Of a DNA stretch of 64,000 bases, positions 27,083 to 35,690 are shown piece by piece. Within the stretch, counting starts at the first letter, position 1; the number at the start of each line of letters is the position of its first letter. The notes beneath the pieces were generated by a model. It saw only the letters and a list, made by a program, of their open reading frames with translations, searched no databases and was not told the DNA's origin. The position numbers were made by a program, and so were the translations under genes. The stretch is from Candidatus Hydrogenedentota bacterium. GTDB taxonomy: Bacteria; Hydrogenedentota; Hydrogenedentia; Hydrogenedentales; JAEUWI01. The stretch covers positions 1 through 64,000 of the forward strand of contig JAHBVV010000026.1 in NCBI GenBank assembly GCA_019637335.1. Reading direction: 5' to 3'.

Positions 27083-29794
27083 ATGCGCTTCGTTCATTGG
27101 CTGCTGCTTTTGTCCGTTCTGTCGGGATGCGCCACGACGCGGGAATCGGAATCTGATCGGAGCGCGGATCCGGTATCACAACGCCCCACCGACTTTCTTG
27201 ATCAGGCCGTGGTCGGGCCGTTGGGGGATGGGACGTACATCGTGCCCACGAACCAGTTGATCGATCCCGCGGGCCTGACGGTGGAATTTCCCGGGCGGCC
27301 GGTGGGGGTTGCGAAGCATCCGTCGGAGCCGCTGCTGGCGGTGAAGAACCGGCTGGATGTGCTGCTGCTGGATGCGACCAGCGGGTCAATCCTCCAAACC
27401 CTGCCCATGCCGCGCGACGGCGCCAGTTTTTGCGGGCTCGAGTGGATGCCGGACGGCGGCGCGTTCTGGGTGACGTCCGCAAAGCGCTACGCGCACCGGG
27501 GGGCGCGCCAACCGGATGGGACATTTGCGTGGGATGCGGAGATCGGGCTTCCGGGGCCCGGCGGCCAGGGGGACTCCGCGCCGGGCGGCATTGCAATCGA
27601 TGAGCGCCGGGGGCTCGCCTACATTTGCCTGAGCCGCAACAACAGCATCGGCGTGGTGGACCTGGCGGAGAGGAAGGTGCTGGAGGAAATCCCGGTGGGC
27701 ATCGCGCCCTACGACGTGAAACTGCATCGGGACTACCTCTTTGTGACCAATTGGGGCGGGAGCCGTCCCGCCGAGGGCGCGGCCACGGGCCCGACTTCCG
27801 GAAGCCGCGTATCGGTGGATGCGCGCGGGATTGCGAACACGGGAAGCGTATCCATCATCCAGTTGCAGTCCATCGCCGCGGTGTTGGTGGCGGAAGGGGC
27901 GAGCGCGGCGCAGGTCGCGGATCGGGAGCACCACGTCACGCCCATGAACGCCGCCAGAGCCTGGACGTCCTTTGATGTAGAAGTCGGCTTGCACCCGAGC
28001 GGGATGGCCTTTTCACCGGATGGCGACCGGTTGTATGTCGCCAATGCCAACAGCGATACGGTGTCGGTGCTGACGACGTCGGCAGTACAGCCCGGGCTCG
28101 TCGCGGTGGAGGGCGATCTTGTCGTGAAACCCGCGCCAAACCTTCCTTTCGGTAGCGCGCCCAATGCGCTGGCGGTCTCCCCGGATGGCGCCTCGTTGTA
28201 CGCGGCGCTCGGCGGGAACAACTGCATCGCGGTGGTGGACCTGGAGGCGGGCAAGGTGACGGGGCTCATTCCCACCGGCTGGTATCCGGGCGATGTGCAG
28301 TTTGATGCGGCCTCGAATGTCCTGTATGTGGCCAACACCAAGGGCGTGGGATCGCGGAATCAGGAGTTCGAGCACATTGCGAAGCGCGTGGGGGACTATC
28401 AGGCGGTTGAGGTGCCGCCGGGCGAGTACTACAACTCCCACACGCACCGCGGGAGTGTGTCGATTATCCCCACGCCCGAGGGGGACGAGCTGAAGGAACT
28501 CACCTACCGCGTCGCAACCAACATGCGGCTTCCGCAGATCGAAGCGGCGATGGGCGCGAAGCCGGCCCGCGAGAAGCGGGAGACGCCCGTGCCCACGCGG
28601 CCGGGCGAGGTCTCGCCGATCAAGCACGTGCTCTACATCATCAAGGAGAACCGGACCTACGACCAGATCCTGGGCGATCTGCCGCAGGGGAACGGCGATC
28701 CGAGCCTGGTCCACTTCGGCCGGGACGTGACGCCGAACCACCACGCGCTCGCGGAAGAGTTTGTGCTGCTGGACAACTTCTACTGCAACGGCGTACTCAG
28801 CGCCGACGGGCACCAGTGGGTGGCCGAGGGGTATGTGACCGATTATATCGAGAAGCAGTTCGGCGGGTTCACGCGCAGCTACCCCTACGCGGGCGATGAC
28901 GCGCTCGCCTATGCGTCGTCCGGGTTTATCTGGGACCAGGTGCTCGCGAAGGGACTGACATTCCGGAACTACGGCGAAATGGTGCAGGCGAAGATCACCC
29001 CGAAGGACGCAACCTGGGCGCAGATCTACGCGCAATACCAGAACGGCGGCGACGCCATCCAAATCGAGGCGACTTCCCACATTCCGACGTTGCAGGCGAA
29101 CATGAATCCCCGCTTCATCGGCTTCCCGGGGGTGGTGCAGGATGTGTACCGCGCGAAGGTGTTTCTGGAGGAGTTCGCGGAGTTCGAGAAGAATGGAAAC
29201 CTGCCCCATTTCATGACGATGCTCCTGCCGAATGATCACACCTCGGGCACGCGCGAAGGCATGCCGACGCCCCGGGCCGCGGTGGCGGACAACGACCTCG
29301 CGCTGGGCCAGATTGTGGACGCGATCACGCACAGCTCGTACTGGCCGGAAACGGCGATCTTCGTGGTGGAGGATGATCCGCAGGCGGGCCTGGACAGCGT
29401 GGACGGGCACCGGACCGTGGCGTTCTGCATCAGCCCCTACACGCGGCGGGGCGCGGTGGTGAGCACCCACTACAACCAGAGCAGCATGCTGCGGACGATC
29501 GAGCTGATCCTCGGGCTTGACCCCGTCAACCAGCTTACGCTGGCGGCCCTGCCGATGAACGACTGTTTCCAGGAGACGCCGGAAGTGACGCCGTACAAGG
29601 TGAAGCCCAACATCATCCCGCTGGACGAGATGAATCCCCCGATCGGCGCGACGCGCGGACTCCAGCGGTACTACGCGAAGCAGTCGATGAAGATGCCGCT
29701 CGATGACATCGACAACGCGGACGAGGGCCTGTTCAACCGGATCCTGTGGCATTCGGTGAAGGGCTACGATGTGCCGTATCCGGTGGTGGAGTGA
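27083..29794 (+). CDS. Bifunctional YncE-like beta-propeller/phosphoesterase lipoprotein
   Basis: A 903-residue lipoprotein: signal MRFVHWLLLLSVLSGCATT with the lipobox cysteine. Residues about 60-500 are a YncE-type seven-bladed propeller with repeated YVAN and LYVANANSDTVSV units (NSIGVVDLAERKVLEEIPVGIAPYDV). Residues about 510-900 are a phosphoesterase/alkaline-phosphatase-superfamily domain (HVLYIIKENRTYDQILGDL, DGHQWVAEGYVTDYIEK, VVEDDPQAGLDSVDGHRTVAFCISPY). The same fusion is common in Acidobacteria and PVC bacteria. The substrate is unknown. ATG 27083 follows GGAGGGAAG. Confidence 0.88.
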   Translation: MRFVHWLLLLSVLSGCATTRESESDRSADPVSQRPTDFLDQAVVGPLGDGTYIVPTNQLIDPAGLTVEFPGRPVGVAKHPSEPLLAVKNRLDVLLLDATSGSILQTLPMPRDGASFCGLEWMPDGGAFWVTSAKRYAHRGARQPDGTFAWDAEIGLPGPGGQGDSAPGGIAIDERRGLAYICLSRNNSIGVVDLAERKVLEEIPVGIAPYDVKLHRDYLFVTNWGGSRPAEGAATGPTSGSRVSVDARGIANTGSVSIIQLQSIAAVLVAEGASAAQVADREHHVTPMNAARAWTSFDVEVGLHPSGMAFSPDGDRLYVANANSDTVSVLTTSAVQPGLVAVEGDLVVKPAPNLPFGSAPNALAVSPDGASLYAALGGNNCIAVVDLEAGKVTGLIPTGWYPGDVQFDAASNVLYVANTKGVGSRNQEFEHIAKRVGDYQAVEVPPGEYYNSHTHRGSVSIIPTPEGDELKELTYRVATNMRLPQIEAAMGAKPAREKRETPVPTRPGEVSPIKHVLYIIKENRTYDQILGDLPQGNGDPSLVHFGRDVTPNHHALAEEFVLLDNFYCNGVLSADGHQWVAEGYVTDYIEKQFGGFTRSYPYAGDDALAYASSGFIWDQVLAKGLTFRNYGEMVQAKITPKDATWAQIYAQYQNGGDAIQIEATSHIPTLQANMNPRFIGFPGVVQDVYRAKVFLEEFAEFEKNGNLPHFMTMLLPNDHTSGTREGMPTPRAAVADNDLALGQIVDAITHSSYWPETAIFVVEDDPQAGLDSVDGHRTVAFCISPYTRRGAVVSTHYNQSSMLRTIELILGLDPVNQLTLAALPMNDCFQETPEVTPYKVKPNIIPLDEMNPPIGATRGLQRYYAKQSMKMPLDDIDNADEGLFNRILWHSVKGYDVPYPVVE

Positions 29795-29863
29795 AGGGTG
29801 AAGGGTGAAGGGTTTTTCCGCCGAGCGGAACGGTATGCGTTCCCACGGAGGACCGTGGGAACG
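29793..29863. repeat. GAAGGGT short tandem repeat and CGTTCCCACGG palindrome
   Basis: Three GTGAAGG(G)T units run on from the stop codon. Then CGTTCCCACGG-AGGA-CCGTGGGAACG forms a perfect 11-bp stem at 29838-29863. A hairpin of this sequence type is widely scattered in many genomes. Confidence 0.8.
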
Positions 29864-29886
29864 AGTCCCGGGTGAAGGGATTTATG

Positions 29887-31248
29887 ATGAAGATTTCCCG
29901 CCGGACGTTTGCGCGGGCCGCGATGGCGGCGTCGATCGCGCCGGTGATAATTCCATCGCGGGCGCGTGGCAATGAGGTTGTTCCACCGCCCAGCGAGCGC
30001 ATCACTGTGGGCGTCATTGGCCTCGGCGGGCTCGGCATGGGGCATGTGGGCCGCTTCCTGCAGGCGTCGGGGACGCAGGTGGTGGCCGTGTGCGATGTGC
30101 AGGCGCTCCACTACCGCGACCAGGAATGGGAGAAGCGCAGCCCCTGCGGGCGCGACGCCGCGAAGGCGGTGGTGGAGGACTTCTACGGCGAGCAGATGCG
30201 GAGCGGCGCGTATGCCGGGTGCGATGCGTACCGCGACTTTCGGGAGCTTTGCGCGCGGGAGGACATCGACGTCGTGGTGGTGGCCACGCCGGATCACTGG
30301 CACGCGCATATCTGTCTGGAGGCAATGCGGAACGGCAAGGATGTGTATTGCGAGAAGCCCGTGACCCACCTCTTCCGCGAGGGTCAACTCGTGGTTGCGG
30401 AAGTGGCGAAACAGCAGGCTATCTTCCAGGTGGGATCGCAGCAGCGCTCGGATCGCGGTTTCCGCCGTTGTGTTGAGCTCGTGCGGAACGGGCGCATCGG
30501 CAGAGTGGTCCATGTGGAGGTGGGGCTGCCCCGCGGCTTCGACGAGCCCCAGGGCGACCCCTCGATTACGGACCCGCCGGAGAATCTGGACTACGATTTC
30601 TGGTGCGGCCCGTCCGAATTGCTGCCCTACATGCGCGCGCGGCACCACCGCGCCTGGCGCTGGCATCGGGCCTACGGCGGCGGGCAGTTGATGGACTGGA
30701 TCGGGCACCACAACGACATCGCGCACTGGGCCACGGGCGTGGAGCGTAGCGGCCCCGTGGAAGTGACCGCGCCCGGGAGGTGGACCTGGTCCAGGTTCGA
30801 GGGCTATGACACGCCCGTGGACTACGAGGTGTGGAGCCATTACGCGAATGGCATGACCATCAGCATCAGCACGCGGCACGCGGGCGGGGTGAAATGGATC
30901 GGGGAGGATGGCTGGATCTGGGCGAACCGGGGCGATCAGACCGGGTCGGACATGGCCTGGTTCGCGCGCGACTTTGATCCGGGTCCGGTAAAGGCCTACG
31001 CGTCCGACGACCACGTGGGGAACTTTCTCGATGGCGTGCGCACGCGCGAGGCCTGTATCGCGCCCGCGGAAGTCGGGCATCGATCGATTACGCCGGGCCA
31101 CCTGGGCTACGTGGCGGAGGCGCTGGGCCGCAGGCTCCAGTGGGACCCGGAGAACGAAGTGGTCGTGGGCGACGCGGAGGCGGACAAGTTGCTCAAGGCG
31201 GTGGACTATCGCGCGCCGTTTTCTCAGGCTTCAGGCTGGAGGCTTTAG
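29887..31248 (+). CDS. Tat-exported Gfo/Idh/MocA-family oxidoreductase
   Basis: A 453-residue NAD(P)-dependent sugar oxidoreductase. The Tat signal SRRTFARAAMAASI precedes the Rossmann motif VGVIGLGGLGMGHVGRFL and the family signature DVYCEKPVTH (the Lys is near residue 158). The C-terminal alpha/beta substrate domain has YGGGQLMDWIGHHNDIAHWA. ATG 29887 gives the best spacing to AAGGGA; ATG 29884 and GTG 29872 are alternatives. The last codons (SGWRL) run into a heptamer repeat, so the C-terminus may have been extended by repeat insertion. It probably acts on exported or periplasmic sugars in PVC-type metabolism. Confidence 0.9.
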   Translation: MKISRRTFARAAMAASIAPVIIPSRARGNEVVPPPSERITVGVIGLGGLGMGHVGRFLQASGTQVVAVCDVQALHYRDQEWEKRSPCGRDAAKAVVEDFYGEQMRSGAYAGCDAYRDFRELCAREDIDVVVVATPDHWHAHICLEAMRNGKDVYCEKPVTHLFREGQLVVAEVAKQQAIFQVGSQQRSDRGFRRCVELVRNGRIGRVVHVEVGLPRGFDEPQGDPSITDPPENLDYDFWCGPSELLPYMRARHHRAWRWHRAYGGGQLMDWIGHHNDIAHWATGVERSGPVEVTAPGRWTWSRFEGYDTPVDYEVWSHYANGMTISISTRHAGGVKWIGEDGWIWANRGDQTGSDMAWFARDFDPGPVKAYASDDHVGNFLDGVRTREACIAPAEVGHRSITPGHLGYVAEALGRRLQWDPENEVVVGDAEADKLLKAVDYRAPFSQASGWRL

Positions 31249-31262
31249 GTCTTTAGGCGTCC
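31225..31262. repeat. Solo TTTAGGC-type repeat at a gene end
   Basis: CAGGCTTCAGGCTGGAGGCTTTAGG units span the stop codon of the oxidoreductase. They are the same family as the arrays at 10880-11018 and 11521-11553, without a cassette. Confidence 0.75.
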
Positions 31263-31320
31263 AGGGCCTACTGGGGGCTGCGGGCGCTGGGGCGGCCTGG
31301 AATCTGGGGGGTGTGGGATA

Positions 31321-31358
31321 AAAGAAGCGCCCGGCTCCTTTGGTGGGGAACCGGGCGC
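31321..31358 (-). terminator. Rho-independent terminator of the first prepilin gene
   Basis: On the minus strand GCGCCCGG, a 16-base loop, CCGGGCGC, then TTCTTTT. It is 27 bp past the prepilin stop. Confidence 0.75.
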
Positions 31359-31384
31359 GGGAATGCGGATTCGGGGATGTGGAA

Positions 31385-32377
31385 TCAGTTGCCTTCGTTG
31401 ACCATGGCGTCGAAGGCCGCAAAGCCACTCTGCACAGGGACTTCACCGGGGAACTTGATGAATTCCACGTGGCCGTCCATGTAGAGGACGTTCGATCCGC
31501 CGGGCACGTGGTTGAAGTCGGCCGGGGTCGTGCTGATGCGGTCCCACATGATGAAGATCTCCGACTGCGCACGCGCGCTCGCGCCGGGGTTGTTGATGTC
31601 CGTCACTAGGAAGCGCTCGATGCCTTCGCGCAGCTTCAGGATCGAGCTGCCGCCACCGGTGCCATTCGGCGCCGCAACCGGGATATCGCCCTCGGTGACG
31701 CGGTTGATCGCCTCGGCTTTGACCGGATCGCCGTTCGGCGGGAAATTGGGGACGATACGCTGGAGGATGCCTTCCAACCAGAGGACCGCCTGGGCCGGGC
31801 CGGAACCGGTCGCGCCCAGGAGCGCCGTGGTAAGCGGTCCAACCGGGGCGGTCGGATCGTCATTGCTGACGCGATCCCAGATATAACCCTGGTAGGCGTA
31901 GCTCTGGTCGACGGCGTTCATGCAGGTGCCGCCGTGGTTGCAGCCCTTGCCGTTCTGTGCGCGGGGCTGTGTGCCGTCATAGTCGGTGCGTCCGAAGAGA
32001 ATCTCTCCGCTCTGGCCGGTCCAGTTGGCCGCGTTGCCGTCGGCGTCCGACGGGCAGGTGAAGACATTGGGATCCGCGATGTACTCGGGATAAACCTCGA
32101 GGACGTAGGGGCCGAAGTTCGCCTTTACACTGTTGTAGTCGGGGTTGCCCGCCGGCGGCGGAACGGCCTTGAAGAACACGGACGGGAAGGTCTCGCCCTT
32201 GCTCTCATTGGTGTACATCTTGAACATGAGTCCAAGCTGCTTGAGGTTGTTCTGGCAGCTTGAGCGGCGGGCGGCCTCCCGCGCGCGGGCCAGGGCCGGC
32301 AGCAGGATGGCCGCGAGAATGCCGATGATCGCGATGACCACCAGCAGTTCGATAAGGGTGAAACCTCTCTTTTTCAT
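31385..32377 (-). CDS. DUF1559-type prepilin/pseudopilin 1
   Basis: A 330-residue secreted structural protein. It begins [23 protein letters not shown], with the Gly-Phe cleavage and methylation site for prepilin peptidase. The C-terminus carries the prepilin-processing motif as [17 protein letters not shown] (H-x10-DG; the described family is H-x9-DG). Cysteines such as SCQNNLKQ and FTCPSDADG are conserved with the second copy at 46935. It is a PVC-typical pseudopilin of unknown role, probably in an envelope or secretion filament. The start is the ATG at 32377; the upstream extension has no pilin character. The leader is about 160 bases long. Confidence 0.92.
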   Translation of the reverse strand: MKKRGFTLIELLVVIAIIGILAAILLPALARAREAARRSSCQNNLKQLGLMFKMYTNESKGETFPSVFFKAVPPPAGNPDYNSVKANFGPYVLEVYPEYIADPNVFTCPSDADGNAANWTGQSGEILFGRTDYDGTQPRAQNGKGCNHGGTCMNAVDQSYAYQGYIWDRVSNDDPTAPVGPLTTALLGATGSGPAQAVLWLEGILQRIVPNFPPNGDPVKAEAINRVTEGDIPVAAPNGTGGGSSILKLREGIERFLVTDINNPGASARAQSEIFIMWDRISTTPADFNHVPGGSNVLYMDGHVEFIKFPGEVPVQSGFAAFDAMVNEGN

Positions 32378-32541
32378 GGAACTCTCCAGTAATTCGATGT
32401 GATTGCTTAGGGAACGTTTCAATGGGGGGAACCAATCTTCGATATCGCGCACAAATTCAGCCTACTCGACCTGGGCCGGGCCGCGGTCGCGGAGAATCGA
32501 GACCGCGCTGGCCGTAGCGTTGAATTACCGATAACGCCAGT

Positions 32542-32570
32542 ATGGTACCACTATCCGGACGTGGCGTCAA
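32542..32570 (-). promoter_or_regulatory. Promoter of prepilin 1
   Basis: On the minus strand TTGACG, 17-bp spacer, TACCAT, giving a leader of about 160 bases before the prepilin ATG. Confidence 0.5.
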
Positions 32571-32942
32571 TAGTCGCGAGGGCCCTGGGAAGTCTCCGGG
32601 GTCGGGCATAGAAACATATGGCTCCGGAAAACTATGCAAACAAATAAGTTATGGGATATCCGCACGAGCGCCGCCCGCTTCGAAACAGCATCTGGACTTT
32701 GTGTACAAAGAAAGAGTTATCGATAATGTTATCCGTTCCAGCCAGCACCCGGGCCGCGCCCGGGCCGCGTAACCGCAAAACGCCATCGTACGGCGGGCCC
32801 CGCCGGAACCTGGCGCGGGTTGGATCTTGAAGCCTTTTTTTACCTATCCTTGCCGGAGTATCCCTGTTCGGCGTCGCGCCGCGGGGCAACCCCTTGGAAA
32901 TTGGCGGCGGCGTTCGGGCCGGCCGCGATGGAGCCTTTCAAG
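32571..32942. other. Gene-free divergent region
   Basis: Between the prepilin promoter and the sugar-isomerase gene. It contains the perfect palindrome TTATCGATAA at about 32717 and a possible plus-strand promoter TTTGTG, 18 bp, GATAAT (32698-32727). No gene is supported. Confidence 0.4.
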
Positions 32943-33833
32943 ATGAACGACTTTTCGCGCAGGACCTTCCTGCAGGCGGCGGGCGCGGGCGCGCTGGCCG
33001 CGGCCATCTCGCCGGCGGCGCTGGCGAAGGCGCTTCCGGGCAGCCAGATGAAGCTCGGGCTGGTGACCTACCTCTGGGGCCAGCATTGGGATCTGGACAC
33101 CATCATCAAGAACTGTGCGGCGAGCGGCGTACTCGGGGTGGAGTTGCGCACGGAGCACGCGCACGGCGTGCAGCCGGAGATTTCCCAGGCGGCCCGGGCG
33201 GAGGTCAAGAAGAAGTTCGCGGACAGCCCTGTAATCTGCCTGGGCCCGGGTACGAACCAGAAGTACGACTCCCCGGATCCCGCTGTGCTTCGCAAGAACA
33301 TCGAGGGGACCTTCGAGTTTATCCGCCTGAGCCACGACATCGGCGCGAGCGGCGTCAAGGTGAAGCCCGATCATTTTCAAGAGGGCGTGCCGCGGGAAGT
33401 GACCATTGAGCAGATCGGCAAGTCGCTCAACGAGGTGGGCAAGTTCGCCGGCGACTTTGGCCAGGAGATCCGGCTGGAGGTCCATGGCTCGTGCGCGGAA
33501 CTCCCCACGATCAAGGCCATCATGGACGTGGCGGATAACCCGAATGTTGGCGTGTGCTGGAATTCGAACGACCAGGACCTTCAGGGCGAGGGCCTCGAAT
33601 ACAACTTCAACCTGGTGAAGGACCGCTTCGGCGCGACGGCGCACATCCGCGAGCTGAACGTGGGCGACTACCCCTACCAGGAACTCATGAACCTGTTCGT
33701 CGCGATGGACTACAAGGGCTGGATCTGCCTCGAATGCCGCACGGAGATCGAGGACGGTATCGCGGCGCTGACGGAACAGCGCGAGATCTTTGAGTCGATG
33801 GTCGACGTGGCGCGGGCGAAGTTGGGCGCGTAA
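32943..33833 (+). CDS. Tat-exported sugar-phosphate isomerase/epimerase-like TIM barrel 1
   Basis: A 296-residue protein with the Tat signal FSRRTFLQAAGAGALAAAISPAALA and an AP-endonuclease-2-type TIM barrel. Strands include MKLGLVTYLWGQHW, GVLGVELRTEHAHG, IRLEVHGS, NVGVCWNSND and AHIRELNVGDYPYQELM, with the metal ligands Glu, His, Asn/Asp and Glu at the expected strand ends (ICLECRTEIEDG). The ATG at 32943 starts the Tat motif; an ATG five codons upstream is possible. It probably isomerises or epimerises a sugar or cyclitol outside the cytoplasm. The next gene is a relative. Confidence 0.85.
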   Translation: MNDFSRRTFLQAAGAGALAAAISPAALAKALPGSQMKLGLVTYLWGQHWDLDTIIKNCAASGVLGVELRTEHAHGVQPEISQAARAEVKKKFADSPVICLGPGTNQKYDSPDPAVLRKNIEGTFEFIRLSHDIGASGVKVKPDHFQEGVPREVTIEQIGKSLNEVGKFAGDFGQEIRLEVHGSCAELPTIKAIMDVADNPNVGVCWNSNDQDLQGEGLEYNFNLVKDRFGATAHIRELNVGDYPYQELMNLFVAMDYKGWICLECRTEIEDGIAALTEQREIFESMVDVARAKLGA

Positions 33834-33969
33834 CCCGTTCGAAGAATATTGATGCATGACACGGCCGGGCCGCCCCGCACCGGGCGCGGTCCGGCCCGCC
33901 GCTTGCGCAGCGCGCATACAACACGACGCCGCCCCATGGGCAGCCGGCCGGCGTCGGAGGAGAAGCCCC

Positions 33970-34890
33970 ATGGCAGTATCCCGCCGTCATTTCTTGAAGG
34001 CCACCGCCACTGGCGCGGCCGCCGCGATCCTTCCGCTGGGCGCCGCGCGCGCCCAAGCCGCCTTCAAGCTCGACTACATCCTGGCCTCCAGCCTGTACGG
34101 GCAATTGCCGCTGAAGGACATCCTTCCCGAAGTGGCGAAGGCCGGGGCAACGCACATTGACCTGTGGCCGAAGAAGCACGGCAGCCAGCGCGAAGAGCTC
34201 GACGCAATGGGCGAGGAGGCCTTCCTGGCGCTGCTGGCGGAGCACCAGGTGAAGCCGGGCATCCTCACGCGCTACGACCTGGGGCCCTACAAACTCCTGG
34301 ACGAGGTCAAGCTCGCGGGCCGCATCGGCGCGCGGCTGGTGATCGCCGCGAGCGGCGGCGGCGGCAGCGAGGGCCCCGATCTGAAGGGGCGCATCCAGGG
34401 CTTCATCGAGAAGATCAAGCCGACCGTGGACGCGGCGGAAGAGGCGGGCGTTACCGTGGGCATCGAGAACCACGGGAACGCACTGATCCAGAGCCCCGAT
34501 TCCATGCGGTATTTCGCGGAACTGGCGACGAGCCCGGCGCTCGGCATCGCGTACGCGCCCTATCACCTGCCGCAGGACCCCGCGCTGCAGGCCGGCCTCA
34601 TCCGCGACCTGGGCCCGAAGGTCAGCCATTTCTACGCGTGGGAGCACGGGTTCGGCAGCACCGGCGAAATCCCCAAGGCCCACGAAATGCAGCAGCTCCC
34701 GGGCTTCGGGCAATTCGATTTCATCCCCGTGTTGCAGGCCTTCAAGGAGATCGAATACAGCGGCTGGACATCGGTCTTCATGCACCCGATCCCGCGCGGC
34801 ATCCCGATCCTCCCCACGATCGAGGAATCCACCGCCGCATTGAACCGATCCAGGGCGTATCTGGAGGATTGTCTGGGGAAGTTGACGTAA
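33970..34890 (+). CDS. Tat-exported sugar-phosphate isomerase/epimerase-like TIM barrel 2
   Basis: A 306-residue relative of the previous gene: Tat signal SRRHFLKATATGAAAAILPLGAARA, then barrel strands LDYILASSLYG, GATHIDLWPKKHG, ARLVIAASGGGG, VTVGIENHGN and VSHFYAWEHG, with the usual metal ligands (E in GIENHG, H in HFYAWEHG). The GGAGGAGAAG site precedes ATG 33970. It follows gene 1 by 136 bp on the same strand. The substrate is unknown. Confidence 0.83.
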   Translation: MAVSRRHFLKATATGAAAAILPLGAARAQAAFKLDYILASSLYGQLPLKDILPEVAKAGATHIDLWPKKHGSQREELDAMGEEAFLALLAEHQVKPGILTRYDLGPYKLLDEVKLAGRIGARLVIAASGGGGSEGPDLKGRIQGFIEKIKPTVDAAEEAGVTVGIENHGNALIQSPDSMRYFAELATSPALGIAYAPYHLPQDPALQAGLIRDLGPKVSHFYAWEHGFGSTGEIPKAHEMQQLPGFGQFDFIPVLQAFKEIEYSGWTSVFMHPIPRGIPILPTIEESTAALNRSRAYLEDCLGKLT

Positions 34891-34897
34891 AAGCGTT

Positions 34898-34969
34898 CAG
34901 GGACGGCAGGGACTTCAGGGACAGCAGAGACCGAAACACCTGCCGTCCCTGAAGTCCCTGCTGTCCCTG
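34898..34969. repeat. 30-bp inverted repeat built from CAGGGAC units
   Basis: Arms 34898-34927 and 34940-34969 are reverse complements with two G-A differences in 30 bases (both tolerated as G-U in RNA); the loop is 12 bases. Each arm is itself three 9-base CAGGGACNN units. It lies between an isomerase stop and the DJ-1 gene, with no T-tract. Confidence 0.85.
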
Positions 34970-34993
34970 TAATCACTGGAGAGTACCACGAAT

Positions 34994-35563
34994 ATGAACA
35001 AAGTCCTCATCATCATCGGCGACGCGTCGGAGACGCTCGACACCCTCTACCCCTACTACCGCCTGCAGGAAGACGGCTTTCAGCCGGTCGTCGCCGGGCC
35101 GGAGCGCCACCGCTACCAGATGGTCATGCACGAGGTGAAGCCGGGCTGGACGATCACGAAGGAGTGGGAGGGCTACACGCTCCAGGCGGACGTCGCGTTC
35201 TCGGAGATCCAGCCCGAGGAATACCTGGGTATCTTCTTCTCCGGCGGGCGCGCCCCGGAGTACATCCGCTATGACTCGGACCTGGTGCGCGTGACGAAGC
35301 ATTTCTTCGAACACAACAAGCCGGTCGCGTCCGTGTGCCACGGCGTGGAAATCCCCGCCTATGCGGATTGTGTCCGCGGGCGGCGCATGGCGACGGTGCC
35401 GAAGTGCCGATTCGATCTGGAGGTGTGCGGCGGCATCTTCGTGAACGAGGCGTCCGTCGTGGATGGGAATTTGTTCAGCGGGCGCACGTACCATGACAAC
35501 GGGGTATACCTGAAGCCCTGGATCGAGGCGTTGAAGGCGGAGCGGGCGAAAGGTGCGGGGTGA
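34994..35563 (+). CDS. DJ-1/PfpI-family protein
   Basis: A 189-residue class I glutamine-amidotransferase-like protein. It starts MNKVLIIIGDASETLDTLYPYYRL and has the acidic residue region FSEIQPEEYLGIFFSGGRAPEYIR and the nucleophile elbow ASVCHGVEIPAYAD (Cys near 115 followed by His). The family includes glyoxalases, protein deglycases and stress chaperones. It is cytoplasmic (no signal). The function is open. Confidence 0.88.
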   Translation: MNKVLIIIGDASETLDTLYPYYRLQEDGFQPVVAGPERHRYQMVMHEVKPGWTITKEWEGYTLQADVAFSEIQPEEYLGIFFSGGRAPEYIRYDSDLVRVTKHFFEHNKPVASVCHGVEIPAYADCVRGRRMATVPKCRFDLEVCGGIFVNEASVVDGNLFSGRTYHDNGVYLKPWIEALKAERAKGAG

Positions 35564-35617
35564 AGGTGCGGCACGTCCGCCGCAGGCGGAAAGGGTGAGA
35601 AGGCGCCAAGGCCACGT

Positions 35618-35680
35618 AGTCCACTCAGTCCACTCAGTCCACTCAGTCCACCCAGTCCACCCAGTCCACCCAGTCCACCA
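35618..35680. repeat. 9-bp tandem repeat AGTCCACTC/AGTCCACCC, seven copies
   Basis: Three AGTCCACTC units are followed by AGTCCACCC units; the array ends 1 bp before the AGGAG ribosome-binding site of the cytochrome gene. It codes for VHS/VHP repeats if read through, but the real start lies after it. Confidence 0.9.
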
Positions 35681-35690
35681 GGAGCAACCC

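Noticed and set aside
29838-29863. Terminator after the YncE gene
   Set aside because: The perfect hairpin CGTTCCCACGG/CCGTGGGAACG has no T-tract and is a scattered repeat type, so it is listed as a repeat.
35553-35690. N-terminal VHSVHSVHPVH extension of the cytochrome
   Set aside because: It is the 9-bp DNA repeat read in frame; the GTG after AGGAG, followed by a signal peptide, is the better start.
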